NCBI GenBank assembly: GCA_000405605.1
Contig: ASPA01000037.1
Coordinates: 2,100-21,765 of the forward strand
Length of the DNA: 19,666 nt
Source of the DNA: Atribacteria bacterium SCGC AAA255-G05
Lineage (GTDB): Bacteria > Atribacterota > Phoenicimicrobiia > Phoenicimicrobiales > Phoenicimicrobiaceae
Direction: 5' to 3'
The notes under the pieces are model-generated. The model saw only the letters and a list, made by a program, of their open reading frames with translations, was not told where the DNA came from and searched no databases. The translations under genes and the position numbers were made by a program. Positions 1-7,592 of the stretch are shown piece after piece (within the stretch, counting starts at the first letter, position 1; each line of letters starts with the position of its first letter).

Positions 1-687
1 ATAGTTTCTGATCATGGTTCTACAAAAATACCTACAGGACTAAATAACGATATTGATTTAACTCTTTTTAAAGAGAAAGATTTTACCAAAATATCGGATC
101 GGTGTGTAGCGGTAACGACAAAGAAATTTACTGAATTACCAGATAACTTAAAAGGAGATTGTTTTTTTATTGAGCAAGGAAGATTTGGAAGTGATCGACA
201 TTATTTGTGTGCACGAAGAGCTAATCATTTTTCAAATGCTATCAAAAATTGTTATACGCATGGAGGGATTACTCCAGAGGAAGTAATCGTTCCTCATATT
301 ATATTTCAGAAAATATTAAGCTCAATTAAAGAAATAGAATTGAGATTACTTAAGACTCTATACAGATATAAACTCGAAAATATTGAATTGGAGATTACTA
401 ATCCTAATAAATATTCAGTTACGAATATTGTCGTTAAAATAAACACTCCAAATATTGATTCAGAATCTTATCACATAGATTTCATTGATGGCAAAAGGAA
501 AACTTCTTTTTCTATACAGGGCCGCTTTGCAAGACCGCTAAATTCTAGTGACATTAAAAATTTAAATTTTATCGTTTCTTTTGAGTGTAACGGAAAGCCA
601 TACCGAAATATAGAAATAACTTTACCTATCAAAATGAAGTCTATGTTTACTTTAAAAGATCAAACAATATTCGATGATTTGGAATAG
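1..687 (+). CDS. pglZ: BREX phosphatase-like protein PglZ, C-terminal 228 residues (5' end outside window)
   Basis: The frame is open from the first base to the stop at 685-687, so this is the end of a larger gene; the ATG at 205 is internal. Near the start the peptide reads SDHG, the metal-binding turn of alkaline-phosphatase-superfamily enzymes. Further on comes the motif HGGITPEEVIVP, which is typical of the PglZ family. In BREX defence, PglZ is an essential partner of the BrxC/PglY ATPase and the modification module. The stop is 9 bases before brxL and overlaps its ribosome binding site, so the two are co-transcribed. The order pglZ then brxL occurs in type 1 and type 4 BREX; the upstream genes that would decide the type lie outside the window. 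Family call is firm, subtype is not. Confidence 0.85.
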   Translation: MVSDHGSTKIPTGLNNDIDLTLFKEKDFTKISDRCVAVTTKKFTELPDNLKGDCFFIEQGRFGSDRHYLCARRANHFSNAIKNCYTHGGITPEEVIVPHIIFQKILSSIKEIELRLLKTLYRYKLENIELEITNPNKYSVTNIVVKINTPNIDSESYHIDFIDGKRKTSFSIQGRFARPLNSSDIKNLNFIVSFECNGKPYRNIEITLPIKMKSMFTLKDQTIFDDLE

Positions 688-696
688 GAGGTATCA

Positions 697-2727
697 ATGG
701 AAAAATTTGAAATTATTGCTAAAGATATTTTCAGTGAAATAATTATTAACAAAGGTTTACTTCACAAAGCAGGTTTTGGTAGCAGAGCAATTCCTACATA
801 TGTGGGTGAATGGATTATCTCGCATTATGTGGGAGATTCTCAAGAATTAAATGATGACAATAGAAGTGGTATTGCAAAATTTGTAGAAAGATATGTTCCC
901 ACAAAAGGAAAGAAAGAAACGATTAAAAATTATTTATTTGAACAAAATGAAGTTAAATTTCTTGATAATTTTTCTGTTTACGTTAATCTAGTTAAAGGAG
1001 ATCGTTATCTGAATATACCTTTTCTCGATGAACATTCTGCTTTTATAACACCCCAAATAGTCCAAAATAACGATATGTTATTAAGTAGCGGTTTGTGGGG
1101 AGTTGGTACTTTATTTTATATTCCACCATCGGATGATAATCCAAAAGGACAAATATGGATGAAGGATTTTAAAGCATTTCAATTAGCAAATATAGATATT
1201 GATTATTTCTGTGATTCAAGAGAGAATTTTACTATAAAGGAATGGATGGATCTTATTGTATCTTCGATGGGGTTTAACCATGAATTATATAATGAGCGCC
1301 AAAAGATACTGCTCATAAGCCGTCTTATCCCAATGGTTGAACCACGATATAATTTAGTTGAACCCGCTCCAAAGGGAACAGGAAAATCCTTTGTGTTTGA
1401 TAATATGTCCAGATATGTAGCTGTACGTTCTGGATCAATATCTCCAGCAGTGCTTTTTTTTAATGATTCCCGGAAAACCGCTGGACTTATAACTCGGTTT
1501 GATTGTGTGGTAATTGATGAAGCACAGAAGGTAAAGGCGGATAGTGCCGGTGAATTAACTGCTTTGCTAAAATCATACCTGGAATCTGGAAGATTTGGTA
1601 GAGGTAGTGCAAATTCAATTTCTGCTGAAGCTGGAATAGCCTTACTTGCCAATATTGAGATTGATGAAAATAGAAATCCCATCAATGAAGAAATTGGCTT
1701 ATTTCGGTCATTTCCTAATTTTTTAAGAGAAACAGCATTTATCGATAGATTTTCTGGATTACTTCCTGGTTGGTATTTGCCTAGAATAAACAAGAAAACA
1801 CCATCCACTAATTTAGGGTTAAAGGGGGATATTTTTGGGGAGATTTTACATGCACTACGTGGCAACATTAGTTATAAAGATTATGTCAAGACAAATATGG
1901 AACTTATTGATTGTGATGATATGAGGGATACAAAGGCCATAGAATCTGGTGTAAGCGGATTACTTAAAATTCTTTTTCCAAGTAAAAATCCAACCGAAGA
2001 TGAATTTTACATGTATTGTGTCAATCCTGCCGTAGAATTGCGACAAAGGATTAGAGATGAATTATGTAAGCTAGACAGAGAGTATATTCCTGTAACTTTG
2101 AAATCTAAGTATCCTAATAAATTTCAAAAAACTCATAGATTACCAGTTTATTATAATGTTGATGAAAATGGAAAGATAATACAATCTATTTATAACAAAG
2201 TTTTAGAATCTAATAACGATTATATGGAAGATCCTTTAAATATCAATCGAATTCCAAGGAAAGCCATCATTCAAATAGAAGAGGGAATGACAGGATATTC
2301 CTACCAAAATTTATTTATACCTTATTTACAAGGAGCTAAGAATATAAAGATTATTGACCCTTATATTCGATTGGAATTTCAAATTAAAAATTTTATTGCT
2401 TTTTGCGATATGCTTGATCCAAAAGATGATACAATAAATGTTCATTTGGTTACATCGTCAGACGATAAAATACAGAGAGATGAACAGGTAAAGAAACTAG
2501 AAAACCTTAAAGAAAATATTTCTCCATATGGGATTATGCTAACTTACGAGTTTGATGATACTATTCATGACCGGTTTATTGAAACTGATAATGGCTGGAA
2601 TATAAGACTTGGGAGGGGATTAGATATTTTTCAAAAACCTGAATCTTGGTATGCTCTTGGAGAATATGACCAAAAAAAGAGAAAATGCCGTCAAACAGAA
2701 ATCGATTACCGAAGATTGAATACATGA
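697..2727 (+). CDS. brxL: BREX Lon-like AAA+ protein BrxL with MITD1-like C-terminal domain
   Basis: 676 residues, starting at an ATG behind a GGAGG site. Residues 224-231 (APKGTGKS) are a Walker A motif, VVIDEA at 271-276 is Walker B, and FIDRFSG around 349-353 supplies a likely arginine finger. This matches the BrxL/TIGR02688 family, the Lon-related ATPase of BREX that assembles on DNA and is needed for phage exclusion. No Lon-type Ser-Lys protease site is visible. Residues about 522-676 instead match the C-terminal phospholipase-D-like domain of eukaryotic MITD1: GYSYQNLF, DPYIR (554-558), HDRF (624-627), NGW and GRGLDIF (639-645). MITD1 uses this domain to bind membrane at cytokinesis; its role here is unknown. 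The gene follows pglZ and ends before a hairpin. Family call firm, domain call from remembered family sequences. Confidence 0.9.
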   Translation: MEKFEIIAKDIFSEIIINKGLLHKAGFGSRAIPTYVGEWIISHYVGDSQELNDDNRSGIAKFVERYVPTKGKKETIKNYLFEQNEVKFLDNFSVYVNLVKGDRYLNIPFLDEHSAFITPQIVQNNDMLLSSGLWGVGTLFYIPPSDDNPKGQIWMKDFKAFQLANIDIDYFCDSRENFTIKEWMDLIVSSMGFNHELYNERQKILLISRLIPMVEPRYNLVEPAPKGTGKSFVFDNMSRYVAVRSGSISPAVLFFNDSRKTAGLITRFDCVVIDEAQKVKADSAGELTALLKSYLESGRFGRGSANSISAEAGIALLANIEIDENRNPINEEIGLFRSFPNFLRETAFIDRFSGLLPGWYLPRINKKTPSTNLGLKGDIFGEILHALRGNISYKDYVKTNMELIDCDDMRDTKAIESGVSGLLKILFPSKNPTEDEFYMYCVNPAVELRQRIRDELCKLDREYIPVTLKSKYPNKFQKTHRLPVYYNVDENGKIIQSIYNKVLESNNDYMEDPLNINRIPRKAIIQIEEGMTGYSYQNLFIPYLQGAKNIKIIDPYIRLEFQIKNFIAFCDMLDPKDDTINVHLVTSSDDKIQRDEQVKKLENLKENISPYGIMLTYEFDDTIHDRFIETDNGWNIRLGRGLDIFQKPESWYALGEYDQKKRKCRQTEIDYRRLNT

Positions 2728-2750
2728 AAGATGAGAAGTTGGAAAATAAG

Positions 2751-2807
2751 TAAGGACACGCATCCCATTTTCTTCTGAGTGCAACAGGGACACCTGTCCT
2801 TATTTTT
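2751..2807 (+). terminator. REP-like hairpin, probable terminator of the BREX operon
   Basis: TAAGGACA at 2751-2758 pairs perfectly with TGTCCTTA at 2795-2802, and further inward the arms remain partly complementary (CATCCC against GGGACAC). A T-rich stretch (TATTTTTA) follows the right arm. The site starts 24 bases after the brxL stop, where a terminator is expected. The GGGACACCTGTCC core also resembles REP-type intergenic palindromes, so it may be a repeat used as a terminator. Confidence 0.6.
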
Positions 2808-2899
2808 ATGCAAAGATTTGATTTTATGAATTCTTCTTGTAAGTTTTACGGAAGAAACGCAGTAAATAAATTATTTTTAAAGAAGAGGTGAGATAAATT

Positions 2900-3820
2900 A
2901 TGCCAGTTTTTAAGATTAATAATTCAAAATTATCAGAAGTTAAAAATGTCTCGTTTCCACTTGAAAAGGAATTACAAGATATTACAGAAAAAAATCTCGA
3001 CAATATATTTAACCTTGAATTCGTAAGTTCTGAATTTAGATTAAATAATTTTAGGATAGATACTGTTGCTTTTAACAGGGAAATTAATTCTTTTGTAATT
3101 ATAGAATATAAAAAGGATAAAAATTCTAGTGTAATTGATCAAGGTTATTCATATCTGTCTTTAATGTTAAATAATAAAGCTGATTTTATTTTAGAATATA
3201 ATGAAAAAATGGAGCATAATTTAAGGAAGAAGGATATTGATTGGTCGCAATCTAAAGTAATATTTATATCAAGTTCGTTTACTCCTTACCAGAGAAATGC
3301 AATTGGATTTAAAGATTTGCCAATTGAAATATGGGAAGTAAAAAAATACGATAATGGAACTATTTTTTATAATCAATTAAAACCCCTTGAAGCAAGAGAG
3401 TCTATAAAAACAATATCAAAAAATAAAACAGTCGAGAAAGTTAATAAGGAAATTAAAGAATATTCATTCAATGATATTTTTAGAAAAGACTGGTTAAAAT
3501 CAAAGGAATTATTTGATAAATTAAGAGATGATATTTTGGAAATAGATGAAAGAATTGAAGAAAAAATAAACAAATTTTATATTGGTTACAAAATAGGATT
3601 TTTTAATATTTGTACTATTAATGCTTTTAAGTCCAAACTAACAATAAATTTGGGAAGGGTTGATAAAGAAGATTTAAAGGATCCAGAAAAAAATATAGAA
3701 AAAGTACCTTGGAAAAAATATGGATGGGGAAAATTCTGTTCTTATACGATTAAAAATTCTGATGAAATAGATTATGGATTATTTTTAATAAAACAAGTTT
3801 ATGAAAAGTTTTATAAATAA
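2900..3820 (+). CDS. PD-(D/E)XK nuclease-like protein with DUF5655 domain
   Basis: 306 residues, ATG preceded by an AGAGGTGAG ribosome binding site. The N-terminal half carries a restriction-endonuclease-fold signature: RIDTVAF with D54, then FVIIEYKK with E69 and K71, giving the D...ExK triad, followed by a conserved downstream Gln (Q81). This arrangement is seen in NucS/DUF91-like proteins. The C-terminal part (about 195-306), with SKELFDKLRDDILEID and a hydrophobic strand region, fits DUF5655, usually found behind such nuclease domains. It is flanked by BREX and a retron, so a defence-related DNA-cleaving role is plausible but inferred. It has its own leader and lies behind the BREX terminator, so it is probably a separate transcript. 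Exact substrate is unknown. Confidence 0.75.
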   Translation: MPVFKINNSKLSEVKNVSFPLEKELQDITEKNLDNIFNLEFVSSEFRLNNFRIDTVAFNREINSFVIIEYKKDKNSSVIDQGYSYLSLMLNNKADFILEYNEKMEHNLRKKDIDWSQSKVIFISSSFTPYQRNAIGFKDLPIEIWEVKKYDNGTIFYNQLKPLEARESIKTISKNKTVEKVNKEIKEYSFNDIFRKDWLKSKELFDKLRDDILEIDERIEEKINKFYIGYKIGFFNICTINAFKSKLTINLGRVDKEDLKDPEKNIEKVPWKKYGWGKFCSYTIKNSDEIDYGLFLIKQVYEKFYK

Positions 3821-4135
3821 GGGGTTTTTAAAGAAAAGAAAAAAAATATCATTTTTATTAAAATGGGACCTGTTGTGTTGACAATATAATGTTACAGAGA
3901 TAACTGTCCCTTATCACAATAAATAATTTTTACTAAAAAAGGGATTTTCCATAACTTTTATTGTATGTATAAGCATAAGTAGATCTAATAAAAAGCTGAT
4001 ATTCCGCACCGAGGATATCGGGCCATTCTGATAGGAGATAAGTGCAACAATAAATCACCTAACAGATTATACGCTATTGATATTTACTAATTTTAGCGAT
4101 TTAAAATAGATTTTTAATACCGGAGGATTTTAATT
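3821..4135. other. Intergenic region upstream of the retron, with a REP-like imperfect inverted repeat
   Basis: No gene is visible. At 3865-3910 the sequence starts with GGGAC and ends with GTCCC, with a GTTGTGTTGACA-like interior, resembling the REP-type palindromes elsewhere in the window. A small imperfect hairpin lies at about 4000-4020 (GATAT-CC against GG-ATATC). A weak 5-bp pair, CGCTA/TAGCG, sits around 4070-4100. A retron promoter is expected here but no convincing -35/-10 pair could be picked. Confidence 0.5.
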
Positions 4136-5047
4136 TTGCATAGAAAAATTATTGAGATAGCAAATAAGTTAAATATACAATTTTTAAATAAATCACACAA
4201 CTTAAACGAAATATCTATTTTTCTATGCGGTGGTAGCGGTAAAGAAGAAGAAAAGTTTCGGAGAAAAGTTGGAGAAAAAATATGTTCTACCAGTAAACTT
4301 TCTAATTACAAATATTCCGTTTACTATCCTGAAGATATGTTTATAGAACTTATACTTGGATATCAAAAACACGATTTATTAACCTTAGAAAATCTTCTTG
4401 CTGATAGTGCAAGCGCTGTTGTTATTTTACTCCAAAGCCCAGGTACCTTTACTGAGCTAGGCGCATTTACGAATTACAAGGAGTTAAGTAACAAACTTAT
4501 TGTTATAATTGATCCAAAGTTTGCTAGAAAAAGAAGTTTTATAAATTTGGGACCGGTTCGATTTCTAAGAACTAAAACTAAAAGCAAAATTTTATTTATA
4601 CCGATGGATAATAGCAATTTTAATAAACTTGTTGAACAAATAACCAATACTGCTCGAGATATGGCTAAACATTCTTTGCCAATAAGAGATTTAACAAATC
4701 CCATTTTTGCTTATAGATTCTATTTGGCATTAATTTATATTTTTGAGCCTATACCGAAAAATGCTATCCTTACTATTTTAAGATCACTTGCTACTAACGA
4801 AGAAAGAAATATAGTTACTGTAGCTGAAATAGTAATAAATAGTTTAATTAACGAAAGAAAAGTATCTCTTAGTTCGAAAAATCTATCAACGACTTCTAAG
4901 GGTGCTGATGATTTAATATATGGCGGCAATACAAAAAAGAGGGCACATTTTGTCTTAGAATTCTTAACGGAACTTAGACTAGAAGCGTTAAATTTAATTT
5001 ATAGAAAGAATTATGGAAGGATTTGGGGTGAAGCAGAAGGATCTTAG
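4136..5047 (+). CDS. Retron effector, nucleoside deoxyribosyltransferase-like (Ec86/St85 family)
   Basis: 303 residues. The start is TTG, chosen because GGAGG at 4122-4126 sits 9 bases before it. Residues 26-180 look like the deoxyribosyltransferase-type Rossmann fold of retron St85/Ec86-family effectors: SIFLCGGSGKEEEKFRRKV near 27-45, ENLLADSASAVVILL at 85-99, and PGTFTELGAF at 102-111, whose Glu (E107) matches the position of the nucleosidase Glu. Residues about 190-300 are predicted helical and correspond to the DNA-binding winged-helix half. In Ec86 the effector is held inactive in a filament with RT and msDNA and is freed when phage proteins disturb it, after which it damages nucleotide pools; that mechanism is carried over here by homology only. 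Its last bases form the 5' strand of the retron RNA stem. Confidence 0.85.
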   Translation: MHRKIIEIANKLNIQFLNKSHNLNEISIFLCGGSGKEEEKFRRKVGEKICSTSKLSNYKYSVYYPEDMFIELILGYQKHDLLTLENLLADSASAVVILLQSPGTFTELGAFTNYKELSNKLIVIIDPKFARKRSFINLGPVRFLRTKTKSKILFIPMDNSNFNKLVEQITNTARDMAKHSLPIRDLTNPIFAYRFYLALIYIFEPIPKNAILTILRSLATNEERNIVTVAEIVINSLINERKVSLSSKNLSTTSKGADDLIYGGNTKKRAHFVLEFLTELRLEALNLIYRKNYGRIWGEAEGS

Positions 5048-5236
5048 TCGGCTTGTCCGCGAATGGACAGGCTTGAGTGGTGTGTTCGCCACTCTGGATG
5101 TAAACAGAGCCATTGCTGCCCTCTTGATTTCCTAACAGGGAATCAAGAGGGATCGAATCATCCTGATTCGATTGTTGATCGAATCAGTCCTGATTCGATT
5201 CTTCTCTTATGAGTAAGTGAAGTTTGCTTCACCCTA
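5024..5236 (+). ncRNA. Retron msr-msd RNA, template for msDNA
   Basis: The segment is bracketed by complementary arms: bases 5024-5037 pair with 5223-5236 over 14 positions (two G-T), as in the a1/a2 stem that defines retron RNAs. Inside, in order, are hairpins GCTTGTCC/GGACAGGC (5051-5072), GAGTGGTG/CGCCACTC (5075-5094), a 14-pair stem with a TAACA loop (5119-5151), and two copies of an ATCGAATCA/TGATTCGAT hairpin (5152-5172 and 5178-5199). The first two would belong to msr, the later ones to the reverse-transcribed msd. It lies directly between the effector and the reverse transcriptase, and its 5' arm lies inside the last codons of the effector. In Ec86 the RNA lies before the effector, so this order differs. 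The branching G is not certain; the G of the UAG at 5045-5047 is one candidate. Confidence 0.75.
5152..5199 (+). repeat. Tandem identical hairpins inside the retron msd
   Basis: ATCGAATCA-TCC-TGATTCGAT (5152-5172) is followed after five bases by ATCGAATCA-GTCC-TGATTCGAT (5178-5199). The arms are perfect 9-bp complements in both copies, so each can fold alone or cross-pair with the other copy. They sit beyond the 14-pair stem of the presumed msd. Confidence 0.85.
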
Positions 5237-5247
5237 TTTGATTTAAA

Positions 5248-6190
5248 ATGAAAAGTAATACCGAACTTTTAAGATTAATGAATCTTCCTGTATTTTCTGA
5301 TGAGAAAGAATTAGCATCTTTAATTCATGTTGATCCAGGACGAATTAAAAAACTTAGTATTTATTCTCATAGATATTATAAAAAGTATAATATTCCAAAA
5401 TCAAATGGAAAAATACGTGAAATAAAACAACCAAGAAAAGACCTAAAAGGAATTCAAGCTTGGATACTCAGAAATATTTTAGATAAACTTACTCCTACCG
5501 TATTTGCCACAGCTTACATAAAAGGTAAGAATATTTCAAGCAACGTAACTCCACATTGTAATAACAAATATTTCATGTTATTGGATTTAGAAGAATTTTT
5601 TCCATCAATTTCAATTAGACGAGCAGAAAAAATATTTTCGCTTATCGGTTATTCTAAAGAAGCTGTACATATTCTCTCTATGCTTTGTACTTGTGATGGT
5701 AGCTTGCCACAGGGTGCCGTTTCCTCTCCTTCGTTATCAAATTTAATTGCAGCAAAACTTGACAGAAGAATTGCGGGTTATACTTCAAAAAGAAATATTG
5801 CATATACTAGGTATGCAGATGATATTACCTTATCTTCAAATAATCCTGTTACACTTTGTAAATCCTTGCCAATATTTCTCAAAATTATTAAATCTGAACA
5901 CTTTGAACCTAATATGAATAAGTTGAGAGTTTTGGGACCAAAAAAAAAGATGTTCCATAACAGGGCTAATTAAAAATAATTCGGAACCTAAATTTGGAAT
6001 TGGGAAAAAGAAGAAAAAATTAATGAGAGCTGTGATGCATCATTTTTTGTTCGATTTGAGTAAAGACAATAAATATACCAGTGAAGAATCAATATTGGGT
6101 TGGTTAGATTATCTAAAAAGTGTTGATGAAGTATCTTTTAAACAAGTTAATAGTTATTGGGAGCGATTGAAAAAGAAGAAATCTAAATAA
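5248..6190 (+). pseudogene. Retron reverse transcriptase, interrupted by a one-base frameshift
   Basis: The first frame encodes 241 residues with retron RT motifs: NGKIREIKQP (53-62), LDLEEFFPS with catalytic D113, LPQGAVSSP (153-161), and YADD (189-192) with D191 and D192. It runs out at 5973 just after GPKKK. In the next frame, from 5948, the protein continues with SITGLIKNN (the VTG-like region 7 motif of retron RTs), a lysine-rich stretch and a typical C-terminal end up to TAA at 6188-6190. The switch falls in nine consecutive A (5940-5948); eight would give an intact protein of 313 residues. The RT would copy msd into msDNA primed from a branching G of msr. The break could be a real mutation, phase variation, transcriptional slippage or a sequence error. 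There is no clear Shine-Dalgarno before the ATG. Confidence 0.85.
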
Positions 6191-6194
6191 TAAA

Positions 6195-6243
6195 TAGGGC
6201 CGATTGTGCTAGCTCAGTAATTCGGTAACTTTAATAACATCGG
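6195..6243 (+). repeat. Copy D of dispersed intergenic repeat (partial)
   Basis: The stretch AGCTCAGTAATTCGGTAACT matches the core of the repeats at 7437-7511 and 12101-12179 (there CTCAGTAATTCGATAACT or close). It starts with GGGCCGATTGT, corresponding to the GGGACGGTTGT end of the full copies, and loses similarity after about 35 bases. It lies between the RT and the following nuclease gene, ending at that gene's ribosome binding site. Confidence 0.6.
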
Positions 6244-6252
6244 AGATATATT

Positions 6253-6983
6253 ATGTTAATAAGAATCGCAAGCTGGAATATGGCTTATTGGCAATATAAA
6301 AAATATTTTGAAGAAGCGTGGGATTATTATCTTGAAGAAATTGACGTAGATATTATCTTTTTTCAAGAAGCTAGACCTTCAAAGAGAATTCGAAATGATA
6401 AGGAACATCTTGTTTGGAATGAGATTGGTGGCAATCGTCCCTGGGGTTCAGGTGTATATAGTAAAAAATATAAATTAACTGAAGAAATTATAAAAACAGA
6501 ATTCAAAGGTGCTTTTTCAATTGCCAATACTAACATAGAGGATAAAAAATTAACCTTTATCTCGTTGTATGGTCTTATGGAAGGTAATGGTCCTACAAAA
6601 GGTTATGCTATAACAAACCTGCACAGAATGCTTTCAGATTTAACTTGTATATTTAATGGTCATCTAGACGGTAAAAGGAATATCGTTTTGGGTGGAGATT
6701 TAAATGCCAGCGTACAATTGACCCAATACAAAAGAATAATTCTCACAAGATCTTTTTTGATAGACTTGAAGATTTCAATTTGATTGATTGTTTCAAATTA
6801 TCAAATAAAAAATTTCCTGTTCAAACTCTCAGACACCATATAAGCAAAGTAAATTGGCAAAATGATTACTTTTTTATTAGCAAATTAATCTCTAAAAAAT
6901 TAATAAACTGTGAAGTTGTAGATAATGACGAAGTCCGAAAATTCAGTGATCATAATCCCGAAGTTGTTACCTTAGATTTATAA
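6253..6983 (+). pseudogene. Endonuclease/exonuclease/phosphatase-family nuclease, frameshifted
   Basis: Starting at an ATG behind CGGAG, the first frame shows EEP-superfamily motifs: ASWNM with N9, FFQEA with E39, and GGDLNAS with D149 and N151. It then drifts into an unrelated tail ending at 6783. Reading back one base at about 6720 restores a continuation (DPIQKNNSHK, then FFDRLEDFNLIDCF) that ends with the SDHNP motif, the catalytic Asp-His of the fold, and a stop at 6981-6983. One missing base therefore splits a protein of about 243 residues. The family cuts phosphodiester bonds in nucleic acids or phospholipids with a divalent metal. The gene lies 62 bases after the retron RT and might be a retron accessory or a stand-alone nuclease. 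Disruption may be real or an error. Confidence 0.8.
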
Positions 6984-7011
6984 AAAAAGTCGTTTCTTAA
7001 CAACCCATTGA

Positions 7012-7038
7012 GTGTCAAAGGGGCGGTTCTTTTGACAT
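7012..7038. repeat. REP-like hairpin
   Basis: GTGTCAAA (7012-7019) pairs with TTTGACAT (7031-7038) around the loop GGGGCGGTTCT. The GGCGGTTCTTTTGACA pattern resembles REP palindromes that are often associated with REP-associated tyrosine transposases. It may end transcripts from the preceding gene. Confidence 0.6.
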
Positions 7039-7085
7039 GTAAAATATTGCAAAATTTATTAGGTGAAAAGTGAGATGATGAGACA

Positions 7086-7403
7086 ATGATAAAAATAAAT
7101 AAAAAAGAAAAAGATAAACTCCGGGATGACCTTTATAAACGAGATGGAAGGGAGTGTTATTATTGCGGAATAAAGGAAGATGATTTTATTCCGATATGGG
7201 GAAAATTTTATGGTGGAAAAACTAGAGATCGAAAATTAGAGGTAGATCGTAGAGATAACGAAAAAGGTTATACTTTGGAGAATTGTGTTTTATCCTGCTC
7301 TATATGCAATAATGCTAAGAGTGATAAATTTACAGCTGAGGAGTTTAAAGAAGTAGGTAAATCGATAAAACAAATATGGCTTTCAAAGGATAAAAAAGAC
7401 TGA
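7086..7403 (+). CDS. HNH endonuclease
   Basis: 105 residues. The protein has a zinc-binding CYYC (C24, C27), then EVDRRDNEKGY (52-62), ENC, and CSICNNAKSD (71-80) with C71 and C74. This is the treble-clef HNH layout common in phage, intron and defence nucleases, where the classical central His is replaced in the DR-type subgroup. Such small HNH proteins nick or cut DNA with a single metal ion. No partner gene overlaps it; the next gene starts 189 bases downstream, behind a dispersed repeat. It may be a free-standing homing-type or restriction nuclease; the sequence does not decide. The start ATG follows a weak GTGAG-type site. Confidence 0.85.
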   Translation: MIKINKKEKDKLRDDLYKRDGRECYYCGIKEDDFIPIWGKFYGGKTRDRKLEVDRRDNEKGYTLENCVLSCSICNNAKSDKFTAEEFKEVGKSIKQIWLSKDKKD

Positions 7404-7436
7404 ACCCTCTCATACTAGACGGTTAAAACGTGACAA

Positions 7437-7511
7437 GAGACGGTTGTATTAACTCAATAATTCGATAACTTTTAGAGGAAAACCTATGGGGTCTGGGGAG
7501 TTCTTAACCGG
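7437..7511 (+). repeat. Copy A of dispersed intergenic repeat
   Basis: Begins with GAGACGGTTGTATTAACTC and ends with TTCTTAACCGG. Read on this strand it agrees at most positions with the reverse complement of 12101-12179, including CGATAACTTTTAG, AAAACCTATGGGGTC and TTCTTAACCGG. The ends are imperfect inverted repeats of each other (ACGGTT..TTAA against TTAACCGG), which suggests a small non-autonomous mobile element. Confidence 0.7.
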
Positions 7512-7592
7512 ATGATTGTGGTTTTAGGTAAAATTGGATGTACTGTATTTTCTAATAGCCAATGAAAATTATTATTTTAGGAGTGAAAAAGT

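Noticed and set aside
1203..1868. 221-codon open frame on the minus strand inside brxL
   Set aside because: It is antisense to a well-matched AAA+ core and shows no recognisable domain or ribosome binding site.
5152..5199. Short repeated hairpin units as a CRISPR array
   Set aside because: Only two units, five bases apart, no spacers and no cas genes; they fit the retron msd.
6780..6983. A separate 67-residue gene
   Set aside because: It starts mid-domain and carries the SDH end of the EEP nuclease; it is the frameshifted tail.
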